A DNA stretch of 11,714 nucleotides from Sulfurimonadaceae bacterium (lineage in GTDB: Bacteria > Campylobacterota > Campylobacteria > Campylobacterales > Sulfurimonadaceae), in assembly GCA_026193155.1 (NCBI GenBank), contig JAPHSI010000042.1:1-11714 (forward strand), written 5' to 3'. The position numbers and the translations under genes are program-made. A model generated the notes under the pieces. The model had not been told where the DNA came from and did no database searches. It saw only the letters and a list, made by a program, of their open reading frames with translations. The stretch's first letter is position 1. Each line of letters begins with the position of its first letter. Below, piece by piece: positions 1 to 6,147 of this stretch.

Positions 1-1218
1 AAAGCATTTGAAGAAGAAGATACTATAGTTATGGTTGCTCTTAGGGCAGAACAAATAAAAGAATATAACGCATCCTCTAGTATGTTTGAAACTCTATATG
101 AAAAATCATCAAAAAAAGAGTATTTATATCGTTCATTACAAAATGCATTGTTAGCCAAAGAGTATAACAAAGTTGTTGCTAAAGTAGATGACGTTACAAA
201 TGGTTCTTTTGAAGATTTTAATTTAGTTCGTATGAAGATTTTTGCTTTGATAAATTTAAACAGATTAGAAGAAGCAAAAACAATATCGATAATGTTAGTA
301 GATAAGTCTCAAGAAGTTGATGATTACATACTTGTAAGTGATATATATGTAAAACTTTCAAAATATGATACGGCATTAAAATATCTTGAGAGTGCTTATG
401 CTAAAGATTACAATGAAAAAATTTTAGATAAAATTTCTGTTATCCTTTATGTCAATTTAGATAGAAAAAAGGATGCGATAGCACACCTTGAAACTCATGC
501 AAAAGTACATGGATGCTCCAAAGTTATTTGTAATAGACTACTTAGTATTTACAGTAATGAAAATAATATTGAGTCTTTGCTTAGAATCTATCTCAAGCTT
601 TATGAAATAGATAAAAAAGATCAAATAGCCAGAAAAATTGTACAAATATACGGATATACTAAAGATTATATAAAACTCATATCTTTCTTAGAAAAAAATG
701 CTACGGATGATAAACTTCTTCTGCAGATGTATATACAAGTAAAAAACTACAAAAAAGCCGCTCCTTTAGCAGAAAAACTATTTGATGAGACAGCAGAGAT
801 ATCTTATCTTGGACAGAGTGCTATTTTTGAATATGAAGGTTCTGAAAATAAAAATGACTCTAAAATGCATAAGCGTGTTATTGAGAGATTGAAGAATGTA
901 ATTTTGATAGAGCCAAAAGCCCTATATTTTAATTATCTTGGTTATTTGTTAATAGATCATTCTATAGATATAAAATTAGGCATGAGTTATATCGATAAAG
1001 CTTTAAAGGAAGAACCAGATTCAGCATATTATTTGGATTCTAAAGCTTGGGGTTACTATAAACTTGGGCAATGTAAAAAATCTTACAACCTTATAAAAAA
1101 AGTTATAAAAATGGATGGTGGGGACGAAAAAGAGGTTCAAGACCATTATAAAAAAATAAAAAAATGTAAACAAAAAAAACAAACTAAAGCAAAGAGAAAG
1201 GCAAAGAAAACTAAATGA
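1..1218 (+). CDS. TPR-repeat protein, 5' end outside the window
   Basis: The reading frame is open from base 1 (KAFEEEDTIV precedes the first in-window Met at 31), so the start and any signal peptide lie upstream and 31 is probably not the real start. The visible 405 residues are almost all helical. They show degenerate tetratricopeptide repeats, clearest near bases 1020-1120 (SAYYLDSKAWGYYKLGQ, the usual shape of a last TPR). The C-terminus is a very basic tail rich in KK, encoded by A-runs. TPR arrays are protein-binding scaffolds; no enzymatic motif is visible and the partner is unknown. The stop overlaps the trpC start as ATGA, so the two genes are co-transcribed and probably translationally coupled. 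Nothing in the sequence ties it to tryptophan synthesis. An exported or lipoprotein form is plausible but cannot be judged without the N-terminus. Confidence 0.8.
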   Translation, partial: KAFEEEDTIVMVALRAEQIKEYNASSSMFETLYEKSSKKEYLYRSLQNALLAKEYNKVVAKVDDVTNGSFEDFNLVRMKIFALINLNRLEEAKTISIMLVDKSQEVDDYILVSDIYVKLSKYDTALKYLESAYAKDYNEKILDKISVILYVNLDRKKDAIAHLETHAKVHGCSKVICNRLLSIYSNENNIESLLRIYLKLYEIDKKDQIARKIVQIYGYTKDYIKLISFLEKNATDDKLLLQMYIQVKNYKKAAPLAEKLFDETAEISYLGQSAIFEYEGSENKNDSKMHKRVIERLKNVILIEPKALYFNYLGYLLIDHSIDIKLGMSYIDKALKEEPDSAYYLDSKAWGYYKLGQCKKSYNLIKKVIKMDGGDEKEVQDHYKKIKKCKQKKQTKAKRKAKKTK

Positions 1219-2000
1219 TTTTAGATGATATTATTAAAAAAACAAAAGAAGACTTAGTAAAGAGAGAAAAAGAGTTTTCACTTGATTGGTTAGGACGCTC
1301 ATTAGCATTTAACGCTAGGCAACCAAGAGATGTAATACCTTATATAAAAGCGACAGAAGATGACCCGTATAGAATTATCTCTGAAGTTAAAAAGGCTTCC
1401 CCTTCAAAAGGTGTAATTCGTGAAGACTTTGATCCTCTCGCTATTGCTCAATCATATGAAAGAGGAGGGGCAAGTGCAATATCGGTACTAACTGAACCTC
1501 ACTTTTTTCAGGGTAATTTGGAATATCTTGCAGGAATAAGAAGATATGTAGGTATTCCACTTCTAAGAAAGGATTTTATAGTATCAAAATATCAAATTCT
1601 TGAAGCATTAGTACATGGGGCTGACTTTATTTTACTTATTGCCGCAGCTTTATCTAAAAGTGAGTTAAAAGAACTTCTTGGTTATGCAAGACATTTAGGA
1701 ATGGAAGCTTTGGTTGAGGTACACGATAAACCTGATTTAGTAAAAGCTATATATGCCGGGAGTGATATTATAGGTATTAACCACCGAAATCTTCAGACTT
1801 TTGAGATGGATATGAACCTTTGTTATGACCTAATACCTCTTATTCCAAACGGTAAAATCATTGTTGCTGAGAGTGGTATATATGAACACGGACAACTTGA
1901 AGATTTATCTAAAGCCGGTGTAGATGCTTTCTTGGTAGGTGAATCGTTAATGCGTCAAGAAAATGAAGAAGAGGCCTTAAGAAAGCTTAAAAACGGGTAA
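1215..2000 (+). CDS. trpC: Indole-3-glycerol phosphate synthase
   Basis: Cytoplasmic enzyme of tryptophan biosynthesis that closes and decarboxylates 1-(2-carboxyphenylamino)-1-deoxyribulose 5-phosphate to indole-3-glycerol phosphate. The 261 residues match a monofunctional TIM-barrel TrpC with no fused TrpF. The signature EVKKASPSKG is at 57-66. Expected active-site residues are in place: E57, K59, K119 (LLRKDF), E168 (LVEVH), N189 (GINHRN), and E219/S220 (AESGI). The phosphate-binding loop VGESLM is at 241-246. The ATG start overlaps the stop of the TPR gene by four bases and follows a purine-rich AGAAAGG stretch inside that gene. No other trp gene is adjacent, so trpC sits outside a trp operon here. 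No leader peptide or attenuator is visible in the window. Identification is firm. Confidence 0.97.
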   Translation: MILDDIIKKTKEDLVKREKEFSLDWLGRSLAFNARQPRDVIPYIKATEDDPYRIISEVKKASPSKGVIREDFDPLAIAQSYERGGASAISVLTEPHFFQGNLEYLAGIRRYVGIPLLRKDFIVSKYQILEALVHGADFILLIAAALSKSELKELLGYARHLGMEALVEVHDKPDLVKAIYAGSDIIGINHRNLQTFEMDMNLCYDLIPLIPNGKIIVAESGIYEHGQLEDLSKAGVDAFLVGESLMRQENEEEALRKLKNG

Positions 2001-2003
2001 GCA

Positions 2004-2471
2004 TTAGCGCGATTGAGAGTCTTGTTTATTTAAATTATATTCTTGAATAAACTCTCTCGCATTGTCACCCCTCCAGAATTCTGCTAGTCCAATTAATCCG
2101 TCTACAAGATAACGTGTATTGTATCCTTTTAGTTTTAAAAAGGTACGAGCCATAATTGCTCGGTCTTTATGTGGACAAGCAGTAACTATAATTTTTGATT
2201 TATCCAGTTCGTTTAAACGTTTTGGCAGTTCATTAATTGGGATATTAACTGATGCCGGCATATGCCAAGCTTCATATTCTTCTTTAAATCTAATATCTAC
2301 AAGTTGTGCTTTTTTCTCTTCGAGTAACACTGTTAGCTCTACGCTATTGATTTTCATTGCTTTACGCTCTTCATAGGTAAAACTTTTCAGATACTCATTA
2401 TAATTTATCTCTGTGTTTTCAGCAAAAAGAAATACTACACAAAAACCTAATATTGGTAAAATATTTTTCAT
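2004..2471 (-). CDS. Exported single-domain rhodanese-like protein (CPHKDR loop)
   Basis: 155 residues. A short hydrophobic N-terminus (MKNILPILGFCVVFLFA) looks like a signal peptide cleaved before ENTE, placing the protein in the periplasm. A single rhodanese domain spans about 42-137: LVDIR at 57-61, HMPASVNIP at 70-78, a six-residue active loop beginning at C99 (CPHKDR), and YLVDGLIGLAEFW toward the end. Rhodaneses carry sulfur as a cysteine persulfide; this loop lacks the Arg-Gly usual for thiosulfate sulfurtransferases, so substrate is uncertain. It is last in the order yqeY, rhodanese, rhodanese, starting 25 bases after the previous stop with a good AAAGGAA ribosome site. Its stop is three bases from the convergent trpC stop. 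The domain is clear; the physiological role is inferred only. Confidence 0.87.
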   Translation of the reverse strand: MKNILPILGFCVVFLFAENTEINYNEYLKSFTYEERKAMKINSVELTVLLEEKKAQLVDIRFKEEYEAWHMPASVNIPINELPKRLNELDKSKIIVTACPHKDRAIMARTFLKLKGYNTRYLVDGLIGLAEFWRGDNAREFIQEYNLNKQDSQSR

Positions 2472-2496
2472 TGAAGTTCCTTTCTTTTAAACATAC

Positions 2497-2958
2497 TTAC
2501 TTATATAGGCGTGTTATGCCAAGGCCCGTATCAATATCATATCCTTCTTTTGCCCAACCTTTAAGACCATCTTTTAGATTAATAGCATTTTTATACCCTA
2601 GCTTACGCAAGGTCTGAGCTGCAAGTGCACTTCGGAAACCACCACGGCAGTAAGTAACAATTAGAGCATCTTTGTTCTTAATTTTATTAAGAACTTCAAA
2701 CTCTAAACTTCCTCTAGTTATAGCATAATGATCATCTGCAAAAATTTCTCCTTCTGCTCGTTGGTTAATTTCCCTGACATCCAAGAGTATGATGTTTTTA
2801 CCTTCATCTAACATTTTTTTGAGCTCTCTAGAGTCAATTTCACCAGTTTCTTGTTTAGCCTGATTAACAAGCTTATTAGTTTCAGGATGACCAGCTAAGA
2901 GGATATTAGCTTGACCTATAATTACAAGGAATAAAATTTTTAAAATTTTGTGTTTCAT
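2497..2958 (-). CDS. Exported single-domain rhodanese-like protein (CRGGFRS loop)
   Basis: 153 residues with a lysine-rich start and hydrophobic stretch (about 5-22, ending LLAG) typical of a signal peptide, so probably periplasmic. The rhodanese domain runs from about 40 to 140: LLDVRE at 58-63, the loop C104-R-G-G-F-R-S110, and INLKDGLKGW at 126-135. The CRxGxRS loop is the classic persulfide-forming cradle, closer to thiosulfate sulfurtransferases than the loop of the downstream neighbour. An acidic insertion with EIFADDHYAI (71-80) lies where shorter family members have HIPGA. The gene starts nine bases after the yqeY stop with only a weak AAGAAG ribosome site that touches that stop, consistent with coupled translation. 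In a sulfur-oxidising organism a role in periplasmic sulfur transfer is plausible but not shown by sequence. Confidence 0.88.
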   Translation of the reverse strand: MKHKILKILFLVIIGQANILLAGHPETNKLVNQAKQETGEIDSRELKKMLDEGKNIILLDVREINQRAEGEIFADDHYAITRGSLEFEVLNKIKNKDALIVTYCRGGFRSALAAQTLRKLGYKNAINLKDGLKGWAKEGYDIDTGLGITRLYK

Positions 2959-2967
2959 TAGTGCTTC

Positions 2968-3411
2968 TTAAGCCAATAATTTTTTAGCACACTCGTTTAT
3001 ACGTTTTCCATCTGCTAAGCCTGCTAGTTCTTTAGAAGCAGACCCCATTACTTTTCCAATGTCTTTCATACTTTCTGCACCTACATTTGAGATTATATTT
3101 TTTAAAGCATCCTCAAGTTCATTGTCACTAAGTTGTTTTGGAAGGTATATCTCGTATTCAGAAATTTCTTCTTGCTCTTTTGCTACTAAATCATCACGCC
3201 CGGCTTTTGTATATTGGTCAATAGAATCGTTTCTGCTTTTTACTTGTTTTTGTATAATTTTTATAATATCATCATCACTCAATTCTTTTCTTTCATCTAC
3301 TTCAACTTGTTTAAAAGCAGATGTTAAAAGACGTAAGGCATCTCTTTTTTTTACATTTTTGCTTTTCATTGCTTCTTTTAAATCTTGGTTAATTGTATTT
3401 CGTAAACTCAT
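2968..3411 (-). CDS. yqeY: GatB/YqeY-domain protein
   Basis: 147-residue soluble protein matching the stand-alone YqeY family along its full length. Family hallmarks include the N-terminal LKEAMKSKNVKKRDALRLL, the central RNDSIDQYTKAGRDDLVAKEQEE and IYLPKQLSDNEL. The C-terminal part contains KDIGKVMGSASKEL and DGKRINECAKKLL. The domain is shared with the tail of GatB, the tRNA-binding subunit of Asp/Glu-tRNA amidotransferase, so a tRNA-linked role is often suggested, but the actual function is not established. It is first in a minus-strand operon with two rhodaneses. The ATG follows AAAGGA at good spacing, and a TATAAT box lies 30 bases upstream on the same strand. Family assignment is confident; no reason for its pairing with rhodaneses is visible. 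Confidence 0.93.
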   Translation of the reverse strand: MSLRNTINQDLKEAMKSKNVKKRDALRLLTSAFKQVEVDERKELSDDDIIKIIQKQVKSRNDSIDQYTKAGRDDLVAKEQEEISEYEIYLPKQLSDNELEDALKNIISNVGAESMKDIGKVMGSASKELAGLADGKRINECAKKLLA

Positions 3412-3421
3412 AAAAATCCTT

Positions 3422-3436
3422 TGGAACTATATTTGC
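3422..3436 (+). promoter_or_regulatory. Putative sigma54 (RpoN) promoter of flgH
   Basis: TGGAAC-TATAT-TTGC gives the invariant GG (3423-3424) and GC (3435-3436) of a -24/-12 promoter with correct spacing, 12 bases from first G to first G. It fits the GGAAC-N7-TTGCT form known for Campylobacter flagellar genes. The predicted start is near 3448, about 30 bases ahead of the flgH ATG. Middle flagellar genes, including rod and ring genes, are commonly RpoN-dependent in this phylum, so context agrees. Confidence 0.7.
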
Positions 3437-3442
3437 TACAAT
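3434..3442 (+). promoter_or_regulatory. Extended -10 box overlapping the sigma54 site
   Basis: TGC-TACAAT is an extended -10 (TGN plus a one-mismatch TATAAT) of the kind frequent in Campylobacterota. It would start transcription near 3449, practically the same base as the sigma54 site it overlaps. It may be a second flgH promoter or a coincidence arising from the TTGCT half-site. Sequence alone cannot decide. Confidence 0.4.
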
Positions 3443-3446
3443 TATA
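3441..3446 (-). promoter_or_regulatory. Putative sigma70 -10 box for yqeY operon
   Basis: On the minus strand the sequence reads TTTAGATATAATTG, with a perfect TATAAT 29 bases upstream of the yqeY ATG. This predicts a start site near 3434 and a leader of about 22 bases. No convincing -35 is visible, which is normal for Campylobacterota vegetative promoters. The same 15-bp context recurs upstream of the SulP gene. It overlaps the flgH promoter elements on the other strand. Confidence 0.6.
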
Positions 3447-3477
3447 TCTAAATAAGAGATTTGATTAAAGAGAATAA

Positions 3478-4200
3478 ATGCTAAGAAAATATTTAACATT
3501 TTTCATGCTAATATATGCTATACTACTTTTGAGTGGGTGTACAGCTGAATTGACTAAGCCTGAGATAGATTTCAAACCGCCAAAGTATGTAGAGCAGATG
3601 CCTCCTAAAGAGGATAAACAGGATTTTGCGTCTACAGGAAGCATATTTGGTCAGGGTGATAATCCTCTGTTCTCAGATCATAAAGCTATGCACGTAAATG
3701 ATATAGTCACAGTGGAAATATCTGAGAATGCTGCAGCTTCTAGCAGTGGTTCAAAAGATTTAAGTAAAGATGATAGTACTAATTTGGGTGGTGGTGTTTT
3801 TGCTTCTACAGGAGGCAGTTCTCATGTTGATAAATATATAGGAAAAGTTAACGGTGTCACTGATGTTGGTTTTAGCGCGACAACAGCTAATGCTTTTTCA
3901 GCTGCTGGCAGTGCTTCAAAAGATGCTTCTTTTTCTACAACAATCTCGGCTAGAATTGTTAAAGTAATGATAAATGGAAACTACTTTATCTCTGGAAAAA
4001 GAGAGATATTAGTTGATGACCAAAAGCAAATTATCCAAATAAGTGGTGTTATTCGTCCGTATGATATTGATCAGTACAATAAAATCAGTTCAACTCAAAT
4101 GAGTGATGCTAAAATTTTATATAAAACGCAGGGGGATATAGATCGTGCAACAGAACAAGGATGGGGCTCAAAAGCTCTTCAAGCAATTTGGCCTTTTTAG
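3478..4200 (+). CDS. flgH: Flagellar L-ring protein FlgH
   Basis: Outer-membrane lipoprotein that forms the L-ring bushing around the flagellar rod. The N-terminus is a lipoprotein signal: charged start, hydrophobic stretch 5-19 and lipobox LLSGC with Cys21 as the acylated residue. The mature part shows FlgH landmarks: SIFGQGDNPLFSDHKA (55-70), the HVNDIVTVEISENAAASSS block (72-90), YIGKVNG (120-126), NGNYFISGKREI (167-177), and ISGVIRPYDI (188-197). It ends in WPF, in keeping with the family, and 240 residues is the normal length. AAAGAG lies 8 bases before the ATG. A sigma54-type promoter precedes it, suiting a middle-class flagellar gene. No other flagellar gene is in the window. Its last 56 bases overlap the start of the next gene in another frame, so the two share a transcript. 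Confidence 0.96.
   Translation: MLRKYLTFFMLIYAILLLSGCTAELTKPEIDFKPPKYVEQMPPKEDKQDFASTGSIFGQGDNPLFSDHKAMHVNDIVTVEISENAAASSSGSKDLSKDDSTNLGGGVFASTGGSSHVDKYIGKVNGVTDVGFSATTANAFSAAGSASKDASFSTTISARIVKVMINGNYFISGKREILVDDQKQIIQISGVIRPYDIDQYNKISSTQMSDAKILYKTQGDIDRATEQGWGSKALQAIWPF
4130..4136 (+). promoter_or_regulatory. Ribosome binding site supporting the GTG start at 4145
   Basis: AGGGGGA inside the flgH coding region lies 8 bases before GTG. No in-frame ATG, GTG or TTG follows until well past the predicted signal peptide, so this start is the only one that keeps an export signal. Confidence 0.5.
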
Positions 4201-5665
4201 TTTAACGTTAATACTTAGTTCATCACTTCTTAGCGGAGGTTCTTTTGAAGACTTCAAACGCTCTCAAGCAGATAGTTTTAAAAAATATAAAGATGAAAGA
4301 GATGTAGCTTTTAATAAGTTCTTAAAAGCTCAATGGAAAGCATATAGCGCCAAAAAAGGTGTTGATATCTATGAAGAACCAAAACCTGTTAAAATCCCAA
4401 AAGCAAAACCTAAAAAAATCAAAAAAGTTGGTCCTAAAGTTAATATAAAAGTTCCTAAAACAAAAATAACTAAAAAACCTGTAATAAAAGAAAAACCTAT
4501 TGTTAAACAAAAAGAAAAACTTGAAGAAAAAATAGTAATTACTCCAAAACCTAAAGAGCCTGTCAAAATTGTTAAAAAAGATATTAATTTTGATTTTTTT
4601 GGTACAGCACTTGGTTTTAATATTTCAAAAGGTGTAAAAAGTGCAAATTTTTATCCAAGAAATCAAGAAGGTATAGCAAATTATTTTGATACTGTAGCTT
4701 CAAGTGAATATACTGAATTAATAGAAGAAGTACAAAAAGTAAAAGAAGATTTAAAACTTAATGATTGGGGTGTTTATCTTTTAGTCCTGGAATTATCAAA
4801 ACATGTTTATGATATTGATGATAATTCAAAGTTGTTGTCTTGGTTTATTTTCAATAAACTTGGTTATGCCGTAAAAGTAGGACTGGCTAAAAAACATGTT
4901 GTTTTATTGCATTATTCAGATAAAATAATTTATTCTACTCCAAATTATAGTTTTTCCAAGAATAAGTTTTATGTAGTTTCAAACTATGCAAAAGGGAGTG
5001 TAGGAAGACTATATTCTTATGAGCAAAATTATCCAGGAAGTGATAAGCCTCTTGATTTATCTTTAAAAAACTTACCTGAATTTGCACAAAATATAAAAAG
5101 TAAAAAACTTGGTTTTAAAGAGGCAGGAAAAGATTTTACAGTATCTTTTAACTATAATCAAAATATTATAGATTTTATGGGTACATATCCACAAGCTGAT
5201 TACGATACTTTTTTCAACGCACCGTTGCAAGAAGAAACATATAAACAACTTGCAGAAGCTATCAAAAAACATGTAGATGGCAAAAAGATGAGTGAAGCTC
5301 TCAATTTTGTATTGCATTTTGTTCAGAAATCATTTAAATATCAAATGGATAATCAACAGTTCGGTCGTGAGAAAGTCATGTTTGCACAAGAAACATTATA
5401 TTATGATAAATCAGATTGTGAAGATAGAGCTGTACTTTTTTCATACCTTATAAAAGAGTTGTTTGGAGTAGGTGTAGTTGGTGTGAAGTATAAAGATCAT
5501 ATGGCAACTGCACTTTATATACCTATGGATGGTGATTCTGTAAAAGCCGGTTCAAAAAGATTTGTAATAGCTGATCCGACATACATTAATTCTAGTGTTG
5601 GGCAAAGTATGCCCAAATATAAACCAAAAAAACCGGAGAGTTTTATTGTTGTAAAAAATAATTAA
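4145..5665 (+). CDS. Exported Lys/Pro-rich protein with transglutaminase-like domain
   Basis: 506 residues from a GTG start inside flgH. A signal peptide is visible (basic start, hydrophobic about 14-30, ending SGG). Next comes a charged helical segment (about 33-75, repeated F and K pattern), then a lysine/proline-rich linker (79-145, PKAKPKK-like) of the kind that spans the periplasm or binds cell wall. A globular middle domain covers about 147-375, and the C-terminal transglutaminase fold about 380-485. The catalytic triad is complete: C425 in SDCEDRA, H452 in KDHMATAL, D477 in IADPTY. Such folds act as protein cross-linkers, amidases or cysteine proteases; the substrate here is unknown. 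The 56-base overlap with flgH implies co-expression with the flagellar L-ring under the same promoter, suggesting but not proving a surface or flagellar role. No described gene name is recognised. Confidence 0.85.
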   Translation: MQQNKDGAQKLFKQFGLFSLTLILSSSLLSGGSFEDFKRSQADSFKKYKDERDVAFNKFLKAQWKAYSAKKGVDIYEEPKPVKIPKAKPKKIKKVGPKVNIKVPKTKITKKPVIKEKPIVKQKEKLEEKIVITPKPKEPVKIVKKDINFDFFGTALGFNISKGVKSANFYPRNQEGIANYFDTVASSEYTELIEEVQKVKEDLKLNDWGVYLLVLELSKHVYDIDDNSKLLSWFIFNKLGYAVKVGLAKKHVVLLHYSDKIIYSTPNYSFSKNKFYVVSNYAKGSVGRLYSYEQNYPGSDKPLDLSLKNLPEFAQNIKSKKLGFKEAGKDFTVSFNYNQNIIDFMGTYPQADYDTFFNAPLQEETYKQLAEAIKKHVDGKKMSEALNFVLHFVQKSFKYQMDNQQFGREKVMFAQETLYYDKSDCEDRAVLFSYLIKELFGVGVVGVKYKDHMATALYIPMDGDSVKAGSKRFVIADPTYINSSVGQSMPKYKPKKPESFIVVKNN

Positions 5666-5746
5666 TAAAATGCTTTAGGGGAAAAACAAAGTACTTTGTA
5701 AGTTTTATACAGATAACATAACACATTTAAATATAAAAGGGAATAG
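5666..5746. other. Intergenic region before the PAS gene
   Basis: This 81-bp gap holds a perfect 14-bp palindrome (5686-5699), a GAAAAAC stretch and, at its end, the AAAGGGA ribosome site of the PAS gene. Weak -10-like hexamers (TATACA at 5706, TAACAT at 5714) are present, but neither has a supporting extended element, so no promoter is called. No convincing sigma28 or sigma54 motif was found. Confidence 0.5.
5686..5699. repeat. Perfect 14-bp palindrome, possible operator
   Basis: ACAAAGTACTTTGT equals its own reverse complement. As RNA it would give only a weak 5-bp stem with a GTAC loop and no clean U-run, so an intrinsic terminator is unlikely. As DNA it has the shape of a site for a dimeric regulator, about 47 bases ahead of the PAS gene start. 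Confidence 0.45.
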
Positions 5747-6130
5747 ATGCAGGAATATGTGTTGAAAAACGATGATTTTTTAGTTTCTCAAACTGATGAG
5801 AAAGGTAAAATATTATTCGCAAACGATGATTTTTGTAAAATCGCTGGATATACTTTAGAAGAGATGATAGGTAAACCTCATAATATAGTAAGACATCCTG
5901 ATATGCCAAAGGCAGCTTTCAAAGATTTATGGGAGACTGTACAAAGGGGTTCTATTTGGACAGGTTATGTTAAAAACAAAACTAAAGATGGTGGTTTTTA
6001 TTGGGTGTTTGCAACTGTATATCCTATGAAAGATTCAAAAACAAACGAAACTAGATATATGTCATGTAGAAGAAAGCCTTCAAGAGAAGAAATTGAAACA
6101 GCTGAAACATTATATAAAACATTAAGATAA
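5747..6130 (+). CDS. Aer/CetB-like PAS-domain sensor protein
   Basis: 127 residues, essentially one PAS domain with no membrane segment or output domain. The sequence follows the Aer PAS: DFLVSQTDEKGKILFANDDFC (11-30), YTLEEMIGKPHNIVRHPDMP (35-54), then GSIWTGYVKNKTKDGGFYWV (68-87). R49, H50 and D52 match the RHPD positions needed for FAD binding in E. coli Aer, and W71 is also present, so flavin-based redox sensing is likely though not proven. The chemoreceptor gene follows after 17 bases, making a sensor plus transducer pair like CetB and CetA in Campylobacter jejuni, where the PAS protein signals through the separate membrane receptor to CheA. The ATG has a good AAAGGGA site. A stand-alone PAS needs such a partner, and the adjacent gene is the obvious one. 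Confidence 0.9.
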   Translation: MQEYVLKNDDFLVSQTDEKGKILFANDDFCKIAGYTLEEMIGKPHNIVRHPDMPKAAFKDLWETVQRGSIWTGYVKNKTKDGGFYWVFATVYPMKDSKTNETRYMSCRRKPSREEIETAETLYKTLR

Positions 6131-6147
6131 TACGGGGAAGTAATAAA

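Noticed and set aside
2119..2376. Open frame opposite the CPHKDR rhodanese
   Set aside because: It is the antisense shadow of a clear domain-bearing gene, with serine-rich low-complexity product and no ribosome site.
3059..3451. Open frame opposite yqeY
   Set aside because: Antisense of a conserved gene; product is Ser/Phe-rich shadow sequence and it runs through the divergent promoter region.
4322..4566. Two minus-strand frames opposite the Lys/Pro linker
   Set aside because: Phe/Gly-rich products are the expected complement of lysine codon runs; nothing recognisable.
5072..5317. Minus-strand frame inside the transglutaminase-like gene
   Set aside because: Antisense of a well-supported gene, no start signals and no recognisable motif.
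5682..5706. Intrinsic terminator after the transglutaminase-like gene
   Set aside because: The stem is short and A/T-only apart from one or two pairs, and the tail lacks a uridine run.
5727..5909. Minus-strand frame opposite the PAS gene
   Set aside because: The PAS frame on the + strand has clear conserved motifs; this one has none.
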